Shown one piece after another: positions 32,779-42,519 of a stretch of 64,000 bases of DNA (positions are counted from its first letter, which is position 1; each line of letters begins with the position of its first letter). The stretch comes from Flavobacterium limnophilum (lineage in GTDB: Bacteria > Bacteroidota > Bacteroidia > Flavobacteriales > Flavobacteriaceae), in the NCBI RefSeq assembly GCF_027111315.2, contig NZ_CP114289.2, positions 4,154,001 to 4,218,000 of the forward strand, written 5' to 3'. The position numbers and the translations under genes were made by a program. The notes under the pieces are model-generated. The model was not told the DNA's origin, ran no database searches, and saw only the letters and a list, made by a program, of their open reading frames with translations.

Positions 32779-34908
32779 TTAAAACATTGGTTTAAATCCT
32801 TCCCATTGCACGTTCCAAGTTCCGTCTTTTGGAAAACCTGGATTGTTTTCTGTTGTTCCATCCCAACCGGCGCACATCATCGCAACAGTGGTCAATAAAC
32901 CTCCATTGCCAGGCAAGTACAAAGTCAATCTTTCCGATTGATAATTGTGTCCGTTTTTCAAATAGGTATTGGTCACTACATTCATAAACAAGGCGTCGAT
33001 GGCTTTCTCGGGCATTTGCAAACGAGCAGCACTCATCGCCGTCATCGGGAAATCCCAACCCCAAGTTTTGTCCCAAGACCAAGTATTCCAAACTAAATCA
33101 AAGGTGTTTTTCATAATTTTCTTGTCCAAAAGAGTCGTTTCCGGCAACATTCCAAAAGTTCCCAAAACGGATGGATGGTCGGTTTTGAATTCGGGATTGG
33201 TATACGAATCCTTGGCACTTTCGGTAGCCAAATACACGTTGTCGGCAACTGGCAATGGCGATAATTTGTTCAAAACATCCTGCCATTCTTTTGGAGCTGG
33301 CTCGTTCAATCTTTTTTTCCAAGCCAAAGCGGTGTTCAATGCCCAATCCCAATACGCCAATTCGTAGGTTGGATTAAATGTTTGCATCGCCTTGAAACGT
33401 TCTTGCGCCGGAATTACGCCAGGTCCTAACATATATCTCTTTTTTTCGGCATCATAATGAGCGAACGAAGCCATAAAATCGGCAGTGGCGAAAACGCGTT
33501 CTTTGTATTTTTCCAAGGTTGCCGGAGTAGGCGAATCGCGATACAATAATTCTGCATAGGTGATGAAATGCGGCTGTTGCCAAATCAAAAAGGCACCAAT
33601 CGACGAAGGACTTTCATTGCCTTCCACATCGGTCATTTTTTGCCATCTTGCGCCTTTGAATCCCTGTCTTTCGGCTAGTTTTTTAGCTTTATCGAATGCG
33701 TTTTGGTACCAAGGCATACTTTTTTCCAATAATTCAGGTCTTCCCCAAAGTGCAAAATGAACTCCGTGCCACCAGTGCATTTCCAAATGGGGTTTTCCGT
33801 ACCAACTGTTATACGTCAAACCTGTTTCTTGCGGTGGATTTTTACCCGTACATTGAATTTTAGTAAGATATTGCGAAAGAATAACTCTTCGTTCCAATTC
33901 GTTGGCTCTTGGGTCAGTACTTCCCGAAAAATCAACAGCTGCGCCACTTTCCCAGAATTTTTTCCAACCTGAAATACTGCTTTTTTCGATGTCACTAAAT
34001 GCTGGAATTGCAGCTCCTTTTTCTGGAGTTATTACAAACAAACAACTCAATTCGAGCGTATTTGTTTTGGAAGGTTCCACCAAGAAATAGTGGTTTGCCT
34101 TTTTCTTGAAAACGGCATTTCCTTTCCATTTTAGATTAATGTCATACGAAATACTGTCCATCACGTGGGTAACAACGGCCGATGTCTTGCCATTTTTTCT
34201 AATGTCACTTTTGTAATTTTGGGATCCTTCCCATTTGGTTCCAAAATCGGACCATTCGCCAGTTGGGAACGGAATTTTTAATCGAATTTTCAATCGTCCT
34301 TGTTGCAACAAATCCGATTCGACTTTTACTCCAATAGCATCTTTTTCTTGGTGCGAAAGTGTTTTCACTTTAACGGCAACCCCTTCCACTTTGAACGAAC
34401 TTTCTATTTCACCAGTCCAAAGGTTCAAAGTTTGATCAATAGATTCGATGTCTTCGGCCTTCGCCAAAGTCCCGTTTTTTTTGGTGATTTCAAATCCCAG
34501 ATTTCCCAATTGCAATAAATGCGAATTTTGTCGAAACCAGTTTACGGCTTCGTTTTTTCGTGGGGTTGCTTTTTCTTGAACACTATACGTAATCGTTCTT
34601 CCGTATTGATTGTAGTCTTTCAAAGTTTCCGAAAATTTGTACTTATTGGTATTCGGATAACTATCCCAGCCCCATTCGGATTGCGTTCCCAACGGAACTC
34701 CTTTTTGATATTTTTCAGGGAAAGTTTGCAATCCAGTTGCATCAACGGTAAAAGCGAAAGCTCCGTTTCCAACAGACAAAGAAGCCAAGGTGTCGATTGC
34801 GGAAACTTTCACATTATGACGACTGACCAATGCTTTTCGGTCGATTTTTTGCTGTCCTATCATTGCGATGGAGAATAGGAAAGCGGTAAGTAGCAGGTTT
34901 TTTTTCAT
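32779..34908 (-). CDS. secreted (alpha/alpha)6-barrel glycosidase candidate (GH65-like)
   Basis: 709 residues with signal peptide MKKNLLLTAFLFSIAMIG. The N-terminal ~280 residues are beta-rich; the C-terminal half is helical with Trp-rich loops ETGLTYNSWYGKPHLEMHWW, EMHWWHGVHFALWGRPELL and WSWDKTWGWDFPMTAMSA. This resembles the six-hairpin fold of clan GH-L enzymes such as GH65; no closer family is recognised. Neighbouring PL10, PL11 and DUF4450 genes point to pectin side-chain or unsaturated oligosaccharide processing. Catalytic acid not assigned. Confidence 0.6.
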   Translation of the reverse strand: MKKNLLLTAFLFSIAMIGQQKIDRKALVSRHNVKVSAIDTLASLSVGNGAFAFTVDATGLQTFPEKYQKGVPLGTQSEWGWDSYPNTNKYKFSETLKDYNQYGRTITYSVQEKATPRKNEAVNWFRQNSHLLQLGNLGFEITKKNGTLAKAEDIESIDQTLNLWTGEIESSFKVEGVAVKVKTLSHQEKDAIGVKVESDLLQQGRLKIRLKIPFPTGEWSDFGTKWEGSQNYKSDIRKNGKTSAVVTHVMDSISYDINLKWKGNAVFKKKANHYFLVEPSKTNTLELSCLFVITPEKGAAIPAFSDIEKSSISGWKKFWESGAAVDFSGSTDPRANELERRVILSQYLTKIQCTGKNPPQETGLTYNSWYGKPHLEMHWWHGVHFALWGRPELLEKSMPWYQNAFDKAKKLAERQGFKGARWQKMTDVEGNESPSSIGAFLIWQQPHFITYAELLYRDSPTPATLEKYKERVFATADFMASFAHYDAEKKRYMLGPGVIPAQERFKAMQTFNPTYELAYWDWALNTALAWKKRLNEPAPKEWQDVLNKLSPLPVADNVYLATESAKDSYTNPEFKTDHPSVLGTFGMLPETTLLDKKIMKNTFDLVWNTWSWDKTWGWDFPMTAMSAARLQMPEKAIDALFMNVVTNTYLKNGHNYQSERLTLYLPGNGGLLTTVAMMCAGWDGTTENNPGFPKDGTWNVQWEGFKPMF

Positions 34909-34992
34909 CAGTTGTTAATTTATAGAAAGGTATAATTTTTATTAGTATTGATTGTTATTGCCATTGAAATTGCTATTGTCATTGAATTTATT

Positions 34993-37900
34993 TTATCGAA
35001 CCAAAGTCGCACTCATCAACCCAATCACCACGTCATTGGTAATAGATTTTAAAGTGAGATTTTTTAATGTTTTATTTATATTTAAAGGTAAATCTAAAAT
35101 GGTAGCTGCACCGCCATCAACAGCATAACTACTGAATCCTTTTATGCTACTAAAGTCTTTAAAAGTTCTGGAAATCGTTCCCGATTTTAGATAAACTCTT
35201 GGCGGTTTTGGCGCATCGGTCGTGAAAGCCAGACCGTTTGTAAAATAATCTTGTTCTATCGGCCACCAATTTTCGGGGTTTTTAAGTTGTAAAACTTCCG
35301 AGGTTCCATCGGTATAATTAACGACTACTTCTCCATTTACCATTCGGCTTTGCATTGGGTTGGTGGTTCCCGCCATCATTAAATACAGGTGTGATGCTTT
35401 GCCCGAAAGGGGAATGGAAATACTGTCCGGAAAATTATCCCACATTGAAGTAAACGCAATATTTTTAGAACTAGAATCCGAAGGCGTTTGAAACAAAATG
35501 CCTTGAGGACTGCTAATTTGGTTGTTGTTTTTAGCATTTTGGCGCAAGCCAGAATCATCGATTCTTACATCTAAATTAGGATAACACCAATTCCCGATTC
35601 CTTGTTTTGGCAATTGCAAAGTTGGCGATTTGGGTCTAGGCGAAAGGTATTCTAGATTAAAAATATCCGCCACTTTGGAATTGAAATTCTCGGTCAGCGA
35701 AACCGTTTCCAGTTTTGTTTTTTTGGGTAAAGCAATGTCCCAATTGGTAAAAGAAATCGGAAATGTTTTTCCTTCGATAGTTTTTAAAACCAAAGCATTC
35801 GTTCCCGAAATCAAATTCTCTAAAGGAATGGAAATAGTCGTTTCTGAATCTTTATTTAAACTAACTTTTTGCAAAATTGCCGCCCCAAAAGAATTGAAAA
35901 TCAAGTTGCCTTCAATGTTTTTTTGACTGTTGTTTTTTACAACAAAAAGCAAGTTGTTGTTTTCTGTTCGGTTGGTTATTGCTTCGATTTCTGGTTTTAC
36001 AACCAAGTTGATGGGACTCCACCAAGTTGTATTTCCTTGCTGTAATTTTATGAAAAATGTGGCGTTCTCTTTTGCTTTAAAATTGGCTTTTAACACGGAA
36101 TTTGTTTTCGAAATTTCGCCTAAAGCAGTTTGTGGATCGTAAACTTCAAGAATTTTGGCTTTTGTAGTTTCCAAATGAATGCTTCCGCCTATGCAATAGG
36201 ATTTTTCAATTTTAAGTTGTTCCAACTTTTCGCCATCCCAAGTAATGTCTATGTTGTAATTATCTTTAAACGGACTTTCGACAATAAGTTGAGGATTTCC
36301 AACAGCATCTGAATTGGTTTTCCAGATCGCTTTTTCTCCGTTGATAGTAACCGTTTTTATGTTGTCGAAAGGAATATTTACAACCAATTTAAAATCCATT
36401 TTTGTTGTGAAATTGGGTTTAATTTGATAAGAATCGGTGTTGTTATTTCTGTTAAACGAAAAGGAAACATCGGGAATTTCTATAGCCGCAGTATCCCATT
36501 TCGCTGGAAATCCGGGACGAATGGTCAAGCTGTTTTCAAGCGCATTGGGTTGAATTCCAAAAAGGCCTTCGACTAAGGTTCGTGCCGTCATTCCAATCGG
36601 GTCGGCAAAATCACGGTAGAGTTCCCCACGCATCGCATCATAAAACGAAAGTTGCTCAAATCCACCCGGCGAAGCACCCAAATACATACTTCCCACCAAG
36701 GCACTTTCCCACATTTTGAAAGCTGTTTCGGATTGTCCGCCTTGCCAAAAAGCCAACGCAGTGTGTAATTGTTCGCCAAGTGCCACATTGTTAATCGACC
36801 AATCGTAAGGTTGCCAATTGGTGGTGCTGATCACATACAAATCTTTTTTGTCCAATCCTTCAGCAGCAATTGGAATGTGGGGAATTTTGGTGTCCACATA
36901 ATTAAGCATTTGATAGGATTGAAACGGATTCGACAATTCCGAATCGATGGTGTGGTAAATGCTCCAAACTCCCGGTGAATCATGTACCAATTGATTACCA
37001 AGACCATCTTTGTATTCTGCAAAAACACCTTTTTTAGGCAACCAAAGTTGGGCATTGGCAGCATCAGAAATGGTTTTGGATTCGTTCAAAAAAGGCGAAT
37101 TATCCACATTTAAAAATTTTGCAACAGCCGCCACTTCTTTGTTCGCATAAAAATTATAAGCCGAAGAATGGGTTACCGCACCTCCACTGTATTGCAAGGC
37201 ATCACTCGCCCAAATGGCAGCATAAGCATCATACAATCCATCGTTGTTGGTGTCGAAATTTCTTTTTTCCCAAGCCAAATGTCTTTGAATTACAGGCCAC
37301 ATTTCCTTCATAAAAGTAGTATCGCCAGTCCATTTAAAATGACGCAACATTTGGTCGAAAAAAACCAAATTCATATCATAATGATGGGCTTTGGTATTGT
37401 TGTTTGGATTTCGAGAAATGTAACCGCTAGTGAACAATGCCGTTCCCATTTCTTCTTTTTCACGGGCTAAATTTCGGCTAACGTCAGGAGTGACTGGACC
37501 GCTCAAAGGTTCCGTAACTTGCGAATGACTGTAACTCGTAAAATGGGTTTTTGCCCTGTCGTGCCAACCCAAAGGATCTGCAGTGTAGGCACCTCGCCAA
37601 GCATTCAAATACATTCGCCAAGCGATGGCGCCGTGCAAATAAGCGGGACTTTCCCAAATTCCGTCCGCTGCAATGGATAAGGCTGAGCCCAAAGTATTGA
37701 TGTATGGATCGGGAGTTACTACTTTAACGCGATTGGCCAAAAGTTGGGTTTCTCGAACGGAATTTTCAAAAACGTCAGCCAATTCTTTTTGATTTTTGAG
37801 CTTGGTTTTGGCATCGGTTTCTATCATCCAAAATAAACCGTTTTTAGGAATCGAATTTATTTTTCCAGTAATTACAGTTAAGGAATCTGGTTTGGAACGA

Positions 37901-38631
37901 TACAATTCCGTAGGCGAATTTTGTTTGTTGGCATTCGCCAAATGGATTTCCGATTTTGGATAAAAACCAATTAAGTTCTTGTTGTTTCCCGTTTTTTGTT
38001 TGTTAATTTCAGAACCGTATTCCAAGAAGAAAGATTCCTTTTGTACCATAAATTTATTATTGATACAATAATTAGGTTGCAGATAAAACACCGATTCAGG
38101 ATCGGCACCAATATCGCCATCACGACTGAATTTTTTGCCACTCGCACCGCCAAAAGCCCAAATCAAGGAAACGTCTTTCGGCATATTGTTGCCAATGACT
38201 TTTAAGGCAAACCCTTCTGTGTTTTTTAATGCGATTACTTCCAAAAGCAGTTCGCCATTTCCTAAAATGGGATCTTGGATTTTGTAATACATAATGCCCA
38301 AAGTGTATCGGGTATCGATGATTTTGGCTTCGGTAATCCATTTGCTTTTGTCACCTTTTTGGATTCCCAGTTTGAAATTTCCACCCATTCCAGGCATATA
38401 TAGTGCAAATTCTGGCAAATCCCCTGTTTCAACCCTGAAAGCCGTGTTGGTTCCATAAAGTGCCCGGTTGAATTTTCGAGTACCGTTTTTCAAGACAAAA
38501 CTATTTCCTTCTGGAGCATAATGGATTTTGCGAACCAATGGTGAAGTTCCTTTTTCTTGGCTTATTAAAAGAAGCGGAAATAAAAGTAATAGATTTCCAA
38601 AAATCTGAATAAGTGTTTTTTTAGTTCTCAT
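34993..38631 (-). CDS. DUF4450 giant secreted protein, probable glycosidase
   Basis: 1212 residues with an N-terminal signal peptide (LLLLFPLLLISQEKG). Residues ~30-300: beta-sandwich DUF4450 region (RALYGTNTAFRVETGDLPEFA). Residues ~310-760: helical barrel typical of six-hairpin glycosidases (GAIAWRMYLNAWRGAY, WPVIQRHLAWEKRNFDTNN, DGLYDAYAAIWASD). Residues ~760-1212: several beta domains. DUF4450 proteins occur in pectin/rhamnogalacturonan loci of Bacteroidota; bond specificity is not known to me. It lies 84 bases upstream of the GH65-like gene, so the two may be co-transcribed. Confidence 0.75.
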   Translation of the reverse strand: MRTKKTLIQIFGNLLLLFPLLLISQEKGTSPLVRKIHYAPEGNSFVLKNGTRKFNRALYGTNTAFRVETGDLPEFALYMPGMGGNFKLGIQKGDKSKWITEAKIIDTRYTLGIMYYKIQDPILGNGELLLEVIALKNTEGFALKVIGNNMPKDVSLIWAFGGASGKKFSRDGDIGADPESVFYLQPNYCINNKFMVQKESFFLEYGSEINKQKTGNNKNLIGFYPKSEIHLANANKQNSPTELYRSKPDSLTVITGKINSIPKNGLFWMIETDAKTKLKNQKELADVFENSVRETQLLANRVKVVTPDPYINTLGSALSIAADGIWESPAYLHGAIAWRMYLNAWRGAYTADPLGWHDRAKTHFTSYSHSQVTEPLSGPVTPDVSRNLAREKEEMGTALFTSGYISRNPNNNTKAHHYDMNLVFFDQMLRHFKWTGDTTFMKEMWPVIQRHLAWEKRNFDTNNDGLYDAYAAIWASDALQYSGGAVTHSSAYNFYANKEVAAVAKFLNVDNSPFLNESKTISDAANAQLWLPKKGVFAEYKDGLGNQLVHDSPGVWSIYHTIDSELSNPFQSYQMLNYVDTKIPHIPIAAEGLDKKDLYVISTTNWQPYDWSINNVALGEQLHTALAFWQGGQSETAFKMWESALVGSMYLGASPGGFEQLSFYDAMRGELYRDFADPIGMTARTLVEGLFGIQPNALENSLTIRPGFPAKWDTAAIEIPDVSFSFNRNNNTDSYQIKPNFTTKMDFKLVVNIPFDNIKTVTINGEKAIWKTNSDAVGNPQLIVESPFKDNYNIDITWDGEKLEQLKIEKSYCIGGSIHLETTKAKILEVYDPQTALGEISKTNSVLKANFKAKENATFFIKLQQGNTTWWSPINLVVKPEIEAITNRTENNNLLFVVKNNSQKNIEGNLIFNSFGAAILQKVSLNKDSETTISIPLENLISGTNALVLKTIEGKTFPISFTNWDIALPKKTKLETVSLTENFNSKVADIFNLEYLSPRPKSPTLQLPKQGIGNWCYPNLDVRIDDSGLRQNAKNNNQISSPQGILFQTPSDSSSKNIAFTSMWDNFPDSISIPLSGKASHLYLMMAGTTNPMQSRMVNGEVVVNYTDGTSEVLQLKNPENWWPIEQDYFTNGLAFTTDAPKPPRVYLKSGTISRTFKDFSSIKGFSSYAVDGGAATILDLPLNINKTLKNLTLKSITNDVVIGLMSATLVR

Positions 38632-38908
38632 AAGAATTGAAAGAAGTATCTCGGCAGTTTAATTTTTTAATTGGCTGAATTACAGAAATGACAGGGCAAT
38701 ATAATTCTTTTTCCAAACTAATCCATCCTATGCTGTCCTGTCCTGTGCTGAAATTTAAAATTAGTGACTATTTTTCTTTAGAAATCTTCACAAATAGTCT
38801 TAAAATAATTATTGGAGGAACTGCCACAAAAGAATTAGATTTGTATGAGAATAAAACAGCATTAGAAATTGAATGAAAAGCTAACGCTACTGCACTGGCT
38901 AAATAATT

Positions 38909-39463
38909 ATGGCAAACGAACGCATCATATTGGGAATTGATCCTGGAACCACAATTATGGGTTTTGGATTGATAAAAGTTGTCAACAAGAAAATGGAATT
39001 CTTGCAACTCAACGAACTGCAATTGTCTAAATACGACAACCATTACCAGAAACTAAAAATCATTTTTGAACGCACCATCGAACTCATTGATACCCACAAT
39101 CCGGACGAAATTGCCATTGAAGCACCTTTCTTCGGAAAGAACGTGCAATCGATGTTGAAATTGGGGAGAGCACAAGGTGTGGCAATGGCGGCGGGACTTT
39201 CGAGAGATATTCCCATCACCGAATACGAACCCAAGAAAATAAAAATGGCCATCACCGGCAACGGAAACGCCAGCAAGGAACAGGTGGCCAAAATGTTGCA
39301 GCAACTTCTCGGACTAAAAACATTACCCAAAAATCTCGATTCCACAGATGGTTTGGCCGCCGCAGTTTGTCATTTTTTCAATTCCGGAAAAGTGGTTGGC
39401 GAGAAAAGTTACTCGGGTTGGGATGCTTTTGTGAAAAATAATGAAAATCGAGTTAAGAAATAG
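38909..39463 (+). CDS. ruvC: crossover junction endodeoxyribonuclease RuvC
   Basis: 184 residues. Resolves Holliday junctions with RuvAB. RNase-H-fold acidic residues: D11 (GIDPGTT), E71 (IAIEAPFF), and D144/D147 in [14 protein letters not shown]. Length slightly above E. coli RuvC. Start ATG 38909 is the first in frame with the conserved IILGIDPG. A repeat-rich 62-base gap separates it from hemW. Confidence 0.95.
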   Translation: MANERIILGIDPGTTIMGFGLIKVVNKKMEFLQLNELQLSKYDNHYQKLKIIFERTIELIDTHNPDEIAIEAPFFGKNVQSMLKLGRAQGVAMAAGLSRDIPITEYEPKKIKMAITGNGNASKEQVAKMLQQLLGLKTLPKNLDSTDGLAAAVCHFFNSGKVVGEKSYSGWDAFVKNNENRVKK

Positions 39464-39519
39464 TTTTCAGTCTCAGTTTTCAGTCTCGGTGGCTGGAAAC
39501 TGCGACTGCGACTGAACAC
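39463..39519. repeat. dispersed CTGAAAACTG-type repeat, copy 3
   Basis: GTTTTCAGTCTCAGTTTTCA followed by GGAAACTGCGACTGCGACTG and AACACT, filling the ruvC-hemW gap. Confidence 0.6.
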
Positions 39520-39525
39520 TAAATT

Positions 39526-40659
39526 ATGTCAGGAATCTACATCCACATCCCTTTTTGCAAGCAGGCTTGTCATTACTGCGACTTCCATTTTTCGACTTCG
39601 ATGAAGAAGAAAGGCGAGATGGTTTTGGCTTTGGCCAAAGAAATTCAAATACGCAAAAGTGAGTTCAAAGATGAAATTGTTGAGACGATATATTTCGGCG
39701 GTGGCACTCCAAGTGTTTTGAAAACGGACGAAATTCAATTTTTGATTGATGCTGTTTATAAAAATTTTATAGTTGCTGACAACCCTGAAATTACACTCGA
39801 AGCCAATCCCGATGATTTATCGAACGAGAGAATAATCGAATTGTCGAAAACTCCAATCAACCGATTAAGCATAGGGATTCAATCTTTTTTTGAAGACGAT
39901 TTAACGATGATGAATCGCGCCCACAATTCGGCGGAAGCCCAAAAATGTTTGGAAGAAGCGACAAAATATTTCGACAATATTTCTCTCGACTTGATTTATG
40001 GAATTCCTGGAATGAGCAACGAAAAGTGGAAACAAAATATCGAAACTGCTTTGTCTTTCGGCATTCCGCACATTTCGAGTTATGCCTTGACGGTCGAACC
40101 CAAAACGGCTTTGAATAAACTGATCCAAACCGGAAAAATTGCCCAACCCAAAGACGAAGTTGCCGAAGCACATTTTCAGATTTTGGTCGAAACGCTTGAA
40201 GCGAATGGGTTTGTACATTATGAGTTGTCGAATTTCGGGAAAGAAAATTATTTTTCGAAGAACAATTCGGCTTATTGGTTGGGAAAAAAATATATTGGAA
40301 TTGGTCCTTCGGCGCATAGTTATGACGGCATTTCCAGAAGTTGGAATGTTTCGAATAATTCCATTTATTTGAAATCATTGGAAGAAAATAAATTGCCCAA
40401 CGAAATTGAAATTTTGTCCAAGTCCGACCGTTACAACGAATATATAATGACGGGTTTGCGAACCATTTGGGGCGTTTCCTTGGATAGAATCGAGCAAGAA
40501 TTTGGAAGCGAATATTTAGACTATTTGCAAAAACAATCCCAGAAATTTATAAATGATGACTTGCTTTCAGCAGAAAATAAAATCCTAAAACCTACTCCAA
40601 AAGGAAAATTCTTAACCGACGGAATTGCCAGCGATTTGTTTTATTTAGATTTAAAATAA
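39526..40659 (+). CDS. hemW: HemW, radical SAM haem chaperone
   Basis: 377 residues. Radical SAM cluster motif CKQACHYC (C11, C15, C18), glycine-rich SAM site FGGGTPS, and the HemW C-terminal domain with GIGPSAHSY and the hydrophobic TGLRTIWG helix. The extra Cys of true coproporphyrinogen oxidase HemN is not seen (IHIPFCKQACHYCDF is HemW-like). Delivers haem to respiratory enzymes. Starts a short run of closely spaced genes to 41435. Confidence 0.9.
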   Translation: MSGIYIHIPFCKQACHYCDFHFSTSMKKKGEMVLALAKEIQIRKSEFKDEIVETIYFGGGTPSVLKTDEIQFLIDAVYKNFIVADNPEITLEANPDDLSNERIIELSKTPINRLSIGIQSFFEDDLTMMNRAHNSAEAQKCLEEATKYFDNISLDLIYGIPGMSNEKWKQNIETALSFGIPHISSYALTVEPKTALNKLIQTGKIAQPKDEVAEAHFQILVETLEANGFVHYELSNFGKENYFSKNNSAYWLGKKYIGIGPSAHSYDGISRSWNVSNNSIYLKSLEENKLPNEIEILSKSDRYNEYIMTGLRTIWGVSLDRIEQEFGSEYLDYLQKQSQKFINDDLLSAENKILKPTPKGKFLTDGIASDLFYLDLK

Positions 40660-40665
40660 AAAAGT

Positions 40666-41067
40666 ATGATAACCGTTTCAACAGATAAAACAAAACTCAA
40701 CGTTCCTTTTATTCAAGATTTTTTGAAAGATATTTATTGGGCGGCAGGAAGAACTATCGATGAAGTGCAAACCACGATTAACAGTTCGGTTTGTTTCGGA
40801 GTTTATTTGGATGATGTTCAAATAGGCTTTGCCAGAGTGATTACGGATTATGTGGTTTTTGCCTATTTGATGGATGTTTTTATTGCCGAAGAACATAGAG
40901 GAAACGGCTATTCGTCTATTTTAATTTCGGCGATGATGAACGAACCAGTTTTAAAAGAGGTTAAAATATGGCGATTGGCCACATCGGATGCTCATTATTT
41001 ATACGAGAAATTCGGTTTTAAGGCATTGGCACACCCAGAAAAAATGATGGAAAAAGTAACATTATGA
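40666..41067 (+). CDS. GNAT-family N-acetyltransferase
   Basis: 133 residues. GNAT fold with VYLDDVQIGFARVITD (strands 2-3), the acetyl-CoA loop EEHRGNGYSSIL in place of Q/RxxGxG/A, and ATSDAHYLYEKFGFKAL at the end. Cytoplasmic; substrate unknown. Six bases after hemW and overlapping the next gene by 4 bases (ATGA), so co-translated. Confidence 0.85.
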   Translation: MITVSTDKTKLNVPFIQDFLKDIYWAAGRTIDEVQTTINSSVCFGVYLDDVQIGFARVITDYVVFAYLMDVFIAEEHRGNGYSSILISAMMNEPVLKEVKIWRLATSDAHYLYEKFGFKALAHPEKMMEKVTL

Positions 41068-41435
41068 ATTTAGAAACCTACTACGAATATTGTCTGTCCA
41101 AGAAAGGTGTAACCGAACATTTTCCGTTTGACAAAGACACTTTGGTGTTTAAAGTGGGCGGAAAAATGTTTGCTTTGTCTTCTTTATTGCAATGGGAAAA
41201 TGGCGCACCCAAAGTAAATTTGAAGTGCAATCCCGATTATGCACAGGAATTGCGAGCCCAATATGACGATATCCAGCCGGCGTTTCACATGAGCAAAGTA
41301 CATTGGAACACCGTTGCGATCAACAGCGATGTTTCGGATAAATTGGTGAAGGAATTGATTGATGATTCATACCAATTGGTTTTCAAAAGTTTAACCAAAA
41401 AAAACCAAAGCGAAATTCTTCAATTAGAAAATTAG
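41064..41435 (+). CDS. MmcQ/YjbR family protein
   Basis: 123 residues. Small MmcQ/YjbR fold with the conserved core KGVTEHFPFDKDTLVFKVGG, KMFALSSL, NLKCNPDYA and the SKVHWNTVAI loop. Proposed DNA-binding or stress function, not proven. Its ATG lies inside the stop of the acetyltransferase gene. Confidence 0.85.
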   Translation: MNLETYYEYCLSKKGVTEHFPFDKDTLVFKVGGKMFALSSLLQWENGAPKVNLKCNPDYAQELRAQYDDIQPAFHMSKVHWNTVAINSDVSDKLVKELIDDSYQLVFKSLTKKNQSEILQLEN

Positions 41436-41439
41436 GCAT

Positions 41440-41447
41440 TACTTTTG
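41440..41447 (+). promoter_or_regulatory. promoter -7 element (TACTTTTG)
   Basis: TAnnTTTG match 34 bases upstream of the PH/SHOCT gene. Confidence 0.55.
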
Positions 41448-41481
41448 CGAAACATTTCAGAACACTTTCAAATAAAACACT

Positions 41482-42171
41482 ATGATTGACAATATAAAAA
41501 AATTCCTGAACGAGGAACAAGACCCTAAAGCCATCGAAAAAATCACTTCAAAACTGAATGATTTATTGATGAAAAACGAAGAAATTGGCTATATCGCCGT
41601 TCAAAAAAAACCAGCTATTACCGTTTTTCCAGACAGTATTGTGGTAACCAATAAAAGAATCATCATTTGTCAGCCCAAAAATATGGGGCTTTCGATGAAT
41701 TTCACCGATTTTACTTGGGACGAAATTGAAGGAACTTTCATGAAAGAAAATATTTTAGGTTCGGAATTTTCGTTTTCGACCAAAACACAGATTCAGGTTT
41801 CTATTGATTATATTCCGAAAATTCAGGCCAGAAAAATTTCTACTTACGCCAAAGAACAATTGGATTTGTTGAAAAACCCCGTTGTATCAGAAGAAGTAAA
41901 AACCCAAATTCCAGAATATATTCCCGAAGAAATCGTGGAAGAAGTCGAAACGGAAGAAGTGGTCAATTATGCCGAAATTATGCCTGTAGTTTCCAATTAT
42001 GCTGAACCTGTTGTGGAAAACACGGCTGCTTCAGCCGAGAAAATTTCAAGCGACTTGACCCAAGACGAACTTTTTGCCAAACTTCAAAACTATAAAAAAC
42101 TTCTTGACAACGGATTGATTTTACAGGGCGAATACGACGCTTTCAAAAAAGAAATTTTGAGTTTGATGTAA
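41482..42171 (+). CDS. PH-domain protein with C-terminal SHOCT motif
   Basis: 229 residues. Residues ~30-135 form a bacterial PH-like domain (GYIAVQKKPAITVFPDSIVV, NKRIIICQPK, DFTWDEIE). A Glu/Val-rich linker follows, and residues 195-229 (LTQDELFAKLQNYKKLLDNG, then LILQGEYDAFKKEIL) are a SHOCT helix-turn-helix, a short oligomerisation motif. Cytoplasmic, no membrane segment. Function of such PH-SHOCT proteins is unknown. Confidence 0.82.
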   Translation: MIDNIKKFLNEEQDPKAIEKITSKLNDLLMKNEEIGYIAVQKKPAITVFPDSIVVTNKRIIICQPKNMGLSMNFTDFTWDEIEGTFMKENILGSEFSFSTKTQIQVSIDYIPKIQARKISTYAKEQLDLLKNPVVSEEVKTQIPEYIPEEIVEEVETEEVVNYAEIMPVVSNYAEPVVENTAASAEKISSDLTQDELFAKLQNYKKLLDNGLILQGEYDAFKKEILSLM

Positions 42172-42192
42172 TCTCTCATTTTAAAATTATAG

Positions 42193-42225
42193 ACCCGACA
42201 AGTTTCAATTTGTCGGGTTTTTTTG
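42193..42225 (+). terminator. terminator after the PH/SHOCT gene
   Basis: ACCCGACAA / TTGTCGGGT hairpin followed by a run of seven or more T. Confidence 0.9.
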
Positions 42226-42367
42226 TGGGTAAATTTTAGCTGAAAAATTACGGCTAACCTGATTTTCATCATATAAATATGTAGTTTTTTTAACTATATT
42301 AGGCGAAAAATATTAACGCATAAACAGCAGTAAATCAATTTATTGTGACTATTGTGTCTCCGCCTTC

Positions 42368-42389
42368 TTGTGTAACAATTGTTACACAA
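42368..42389. promoter_or_regulatory. Crp/Fnr-like operator, copy 1 (perfect 22-base palindrome)
   Basis: Core TGTGTAACAATTGTTACACA, flanked by a further T/A pair; half-sites TGTAAC and GTTACA around AATT. 130 bases upstream of the FadL-type gene. A near-identical copy lies before the SQR-like gene. Confidence 0.65.
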
Positions 42390-42519
42390 AAGATTTTTTT
42401 TGGAAGTAGATTTAGTCTGTCAAATCAACACATCAAGTTTTGGCAAAACAGGAAGTAATTATTTGGCTAAATAAAAAAATCTCTAATTAATTTAAAGTAT
42501 TCATAAACACTTCACGATC

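Larger units (their letters stand above)
42172..42519. other. 348-base intergenic region upstream of the FadL-type gene
   Basis: Contains the terminator at 42193 and the 22-base palindrome at 42368. No TAnnTTTG promoter element in the 130 bases before the gene, which suggests activator-dependent transcription. No gene seen. Confidence 0.6.

Noticed and set aside
34925..34985. ATTG-rich degenerate run between the GH-like and DUF4450 genes, considered as a microsatellite
   Set aside because: Units differ in length and sequence; not a regular tandem repeat.
38688..38876. 62-codon frame before ruvC
   Set aside because: No homology recognised, overlaps another random frame on the opposite strand, no promoter or ribosome-binding context.
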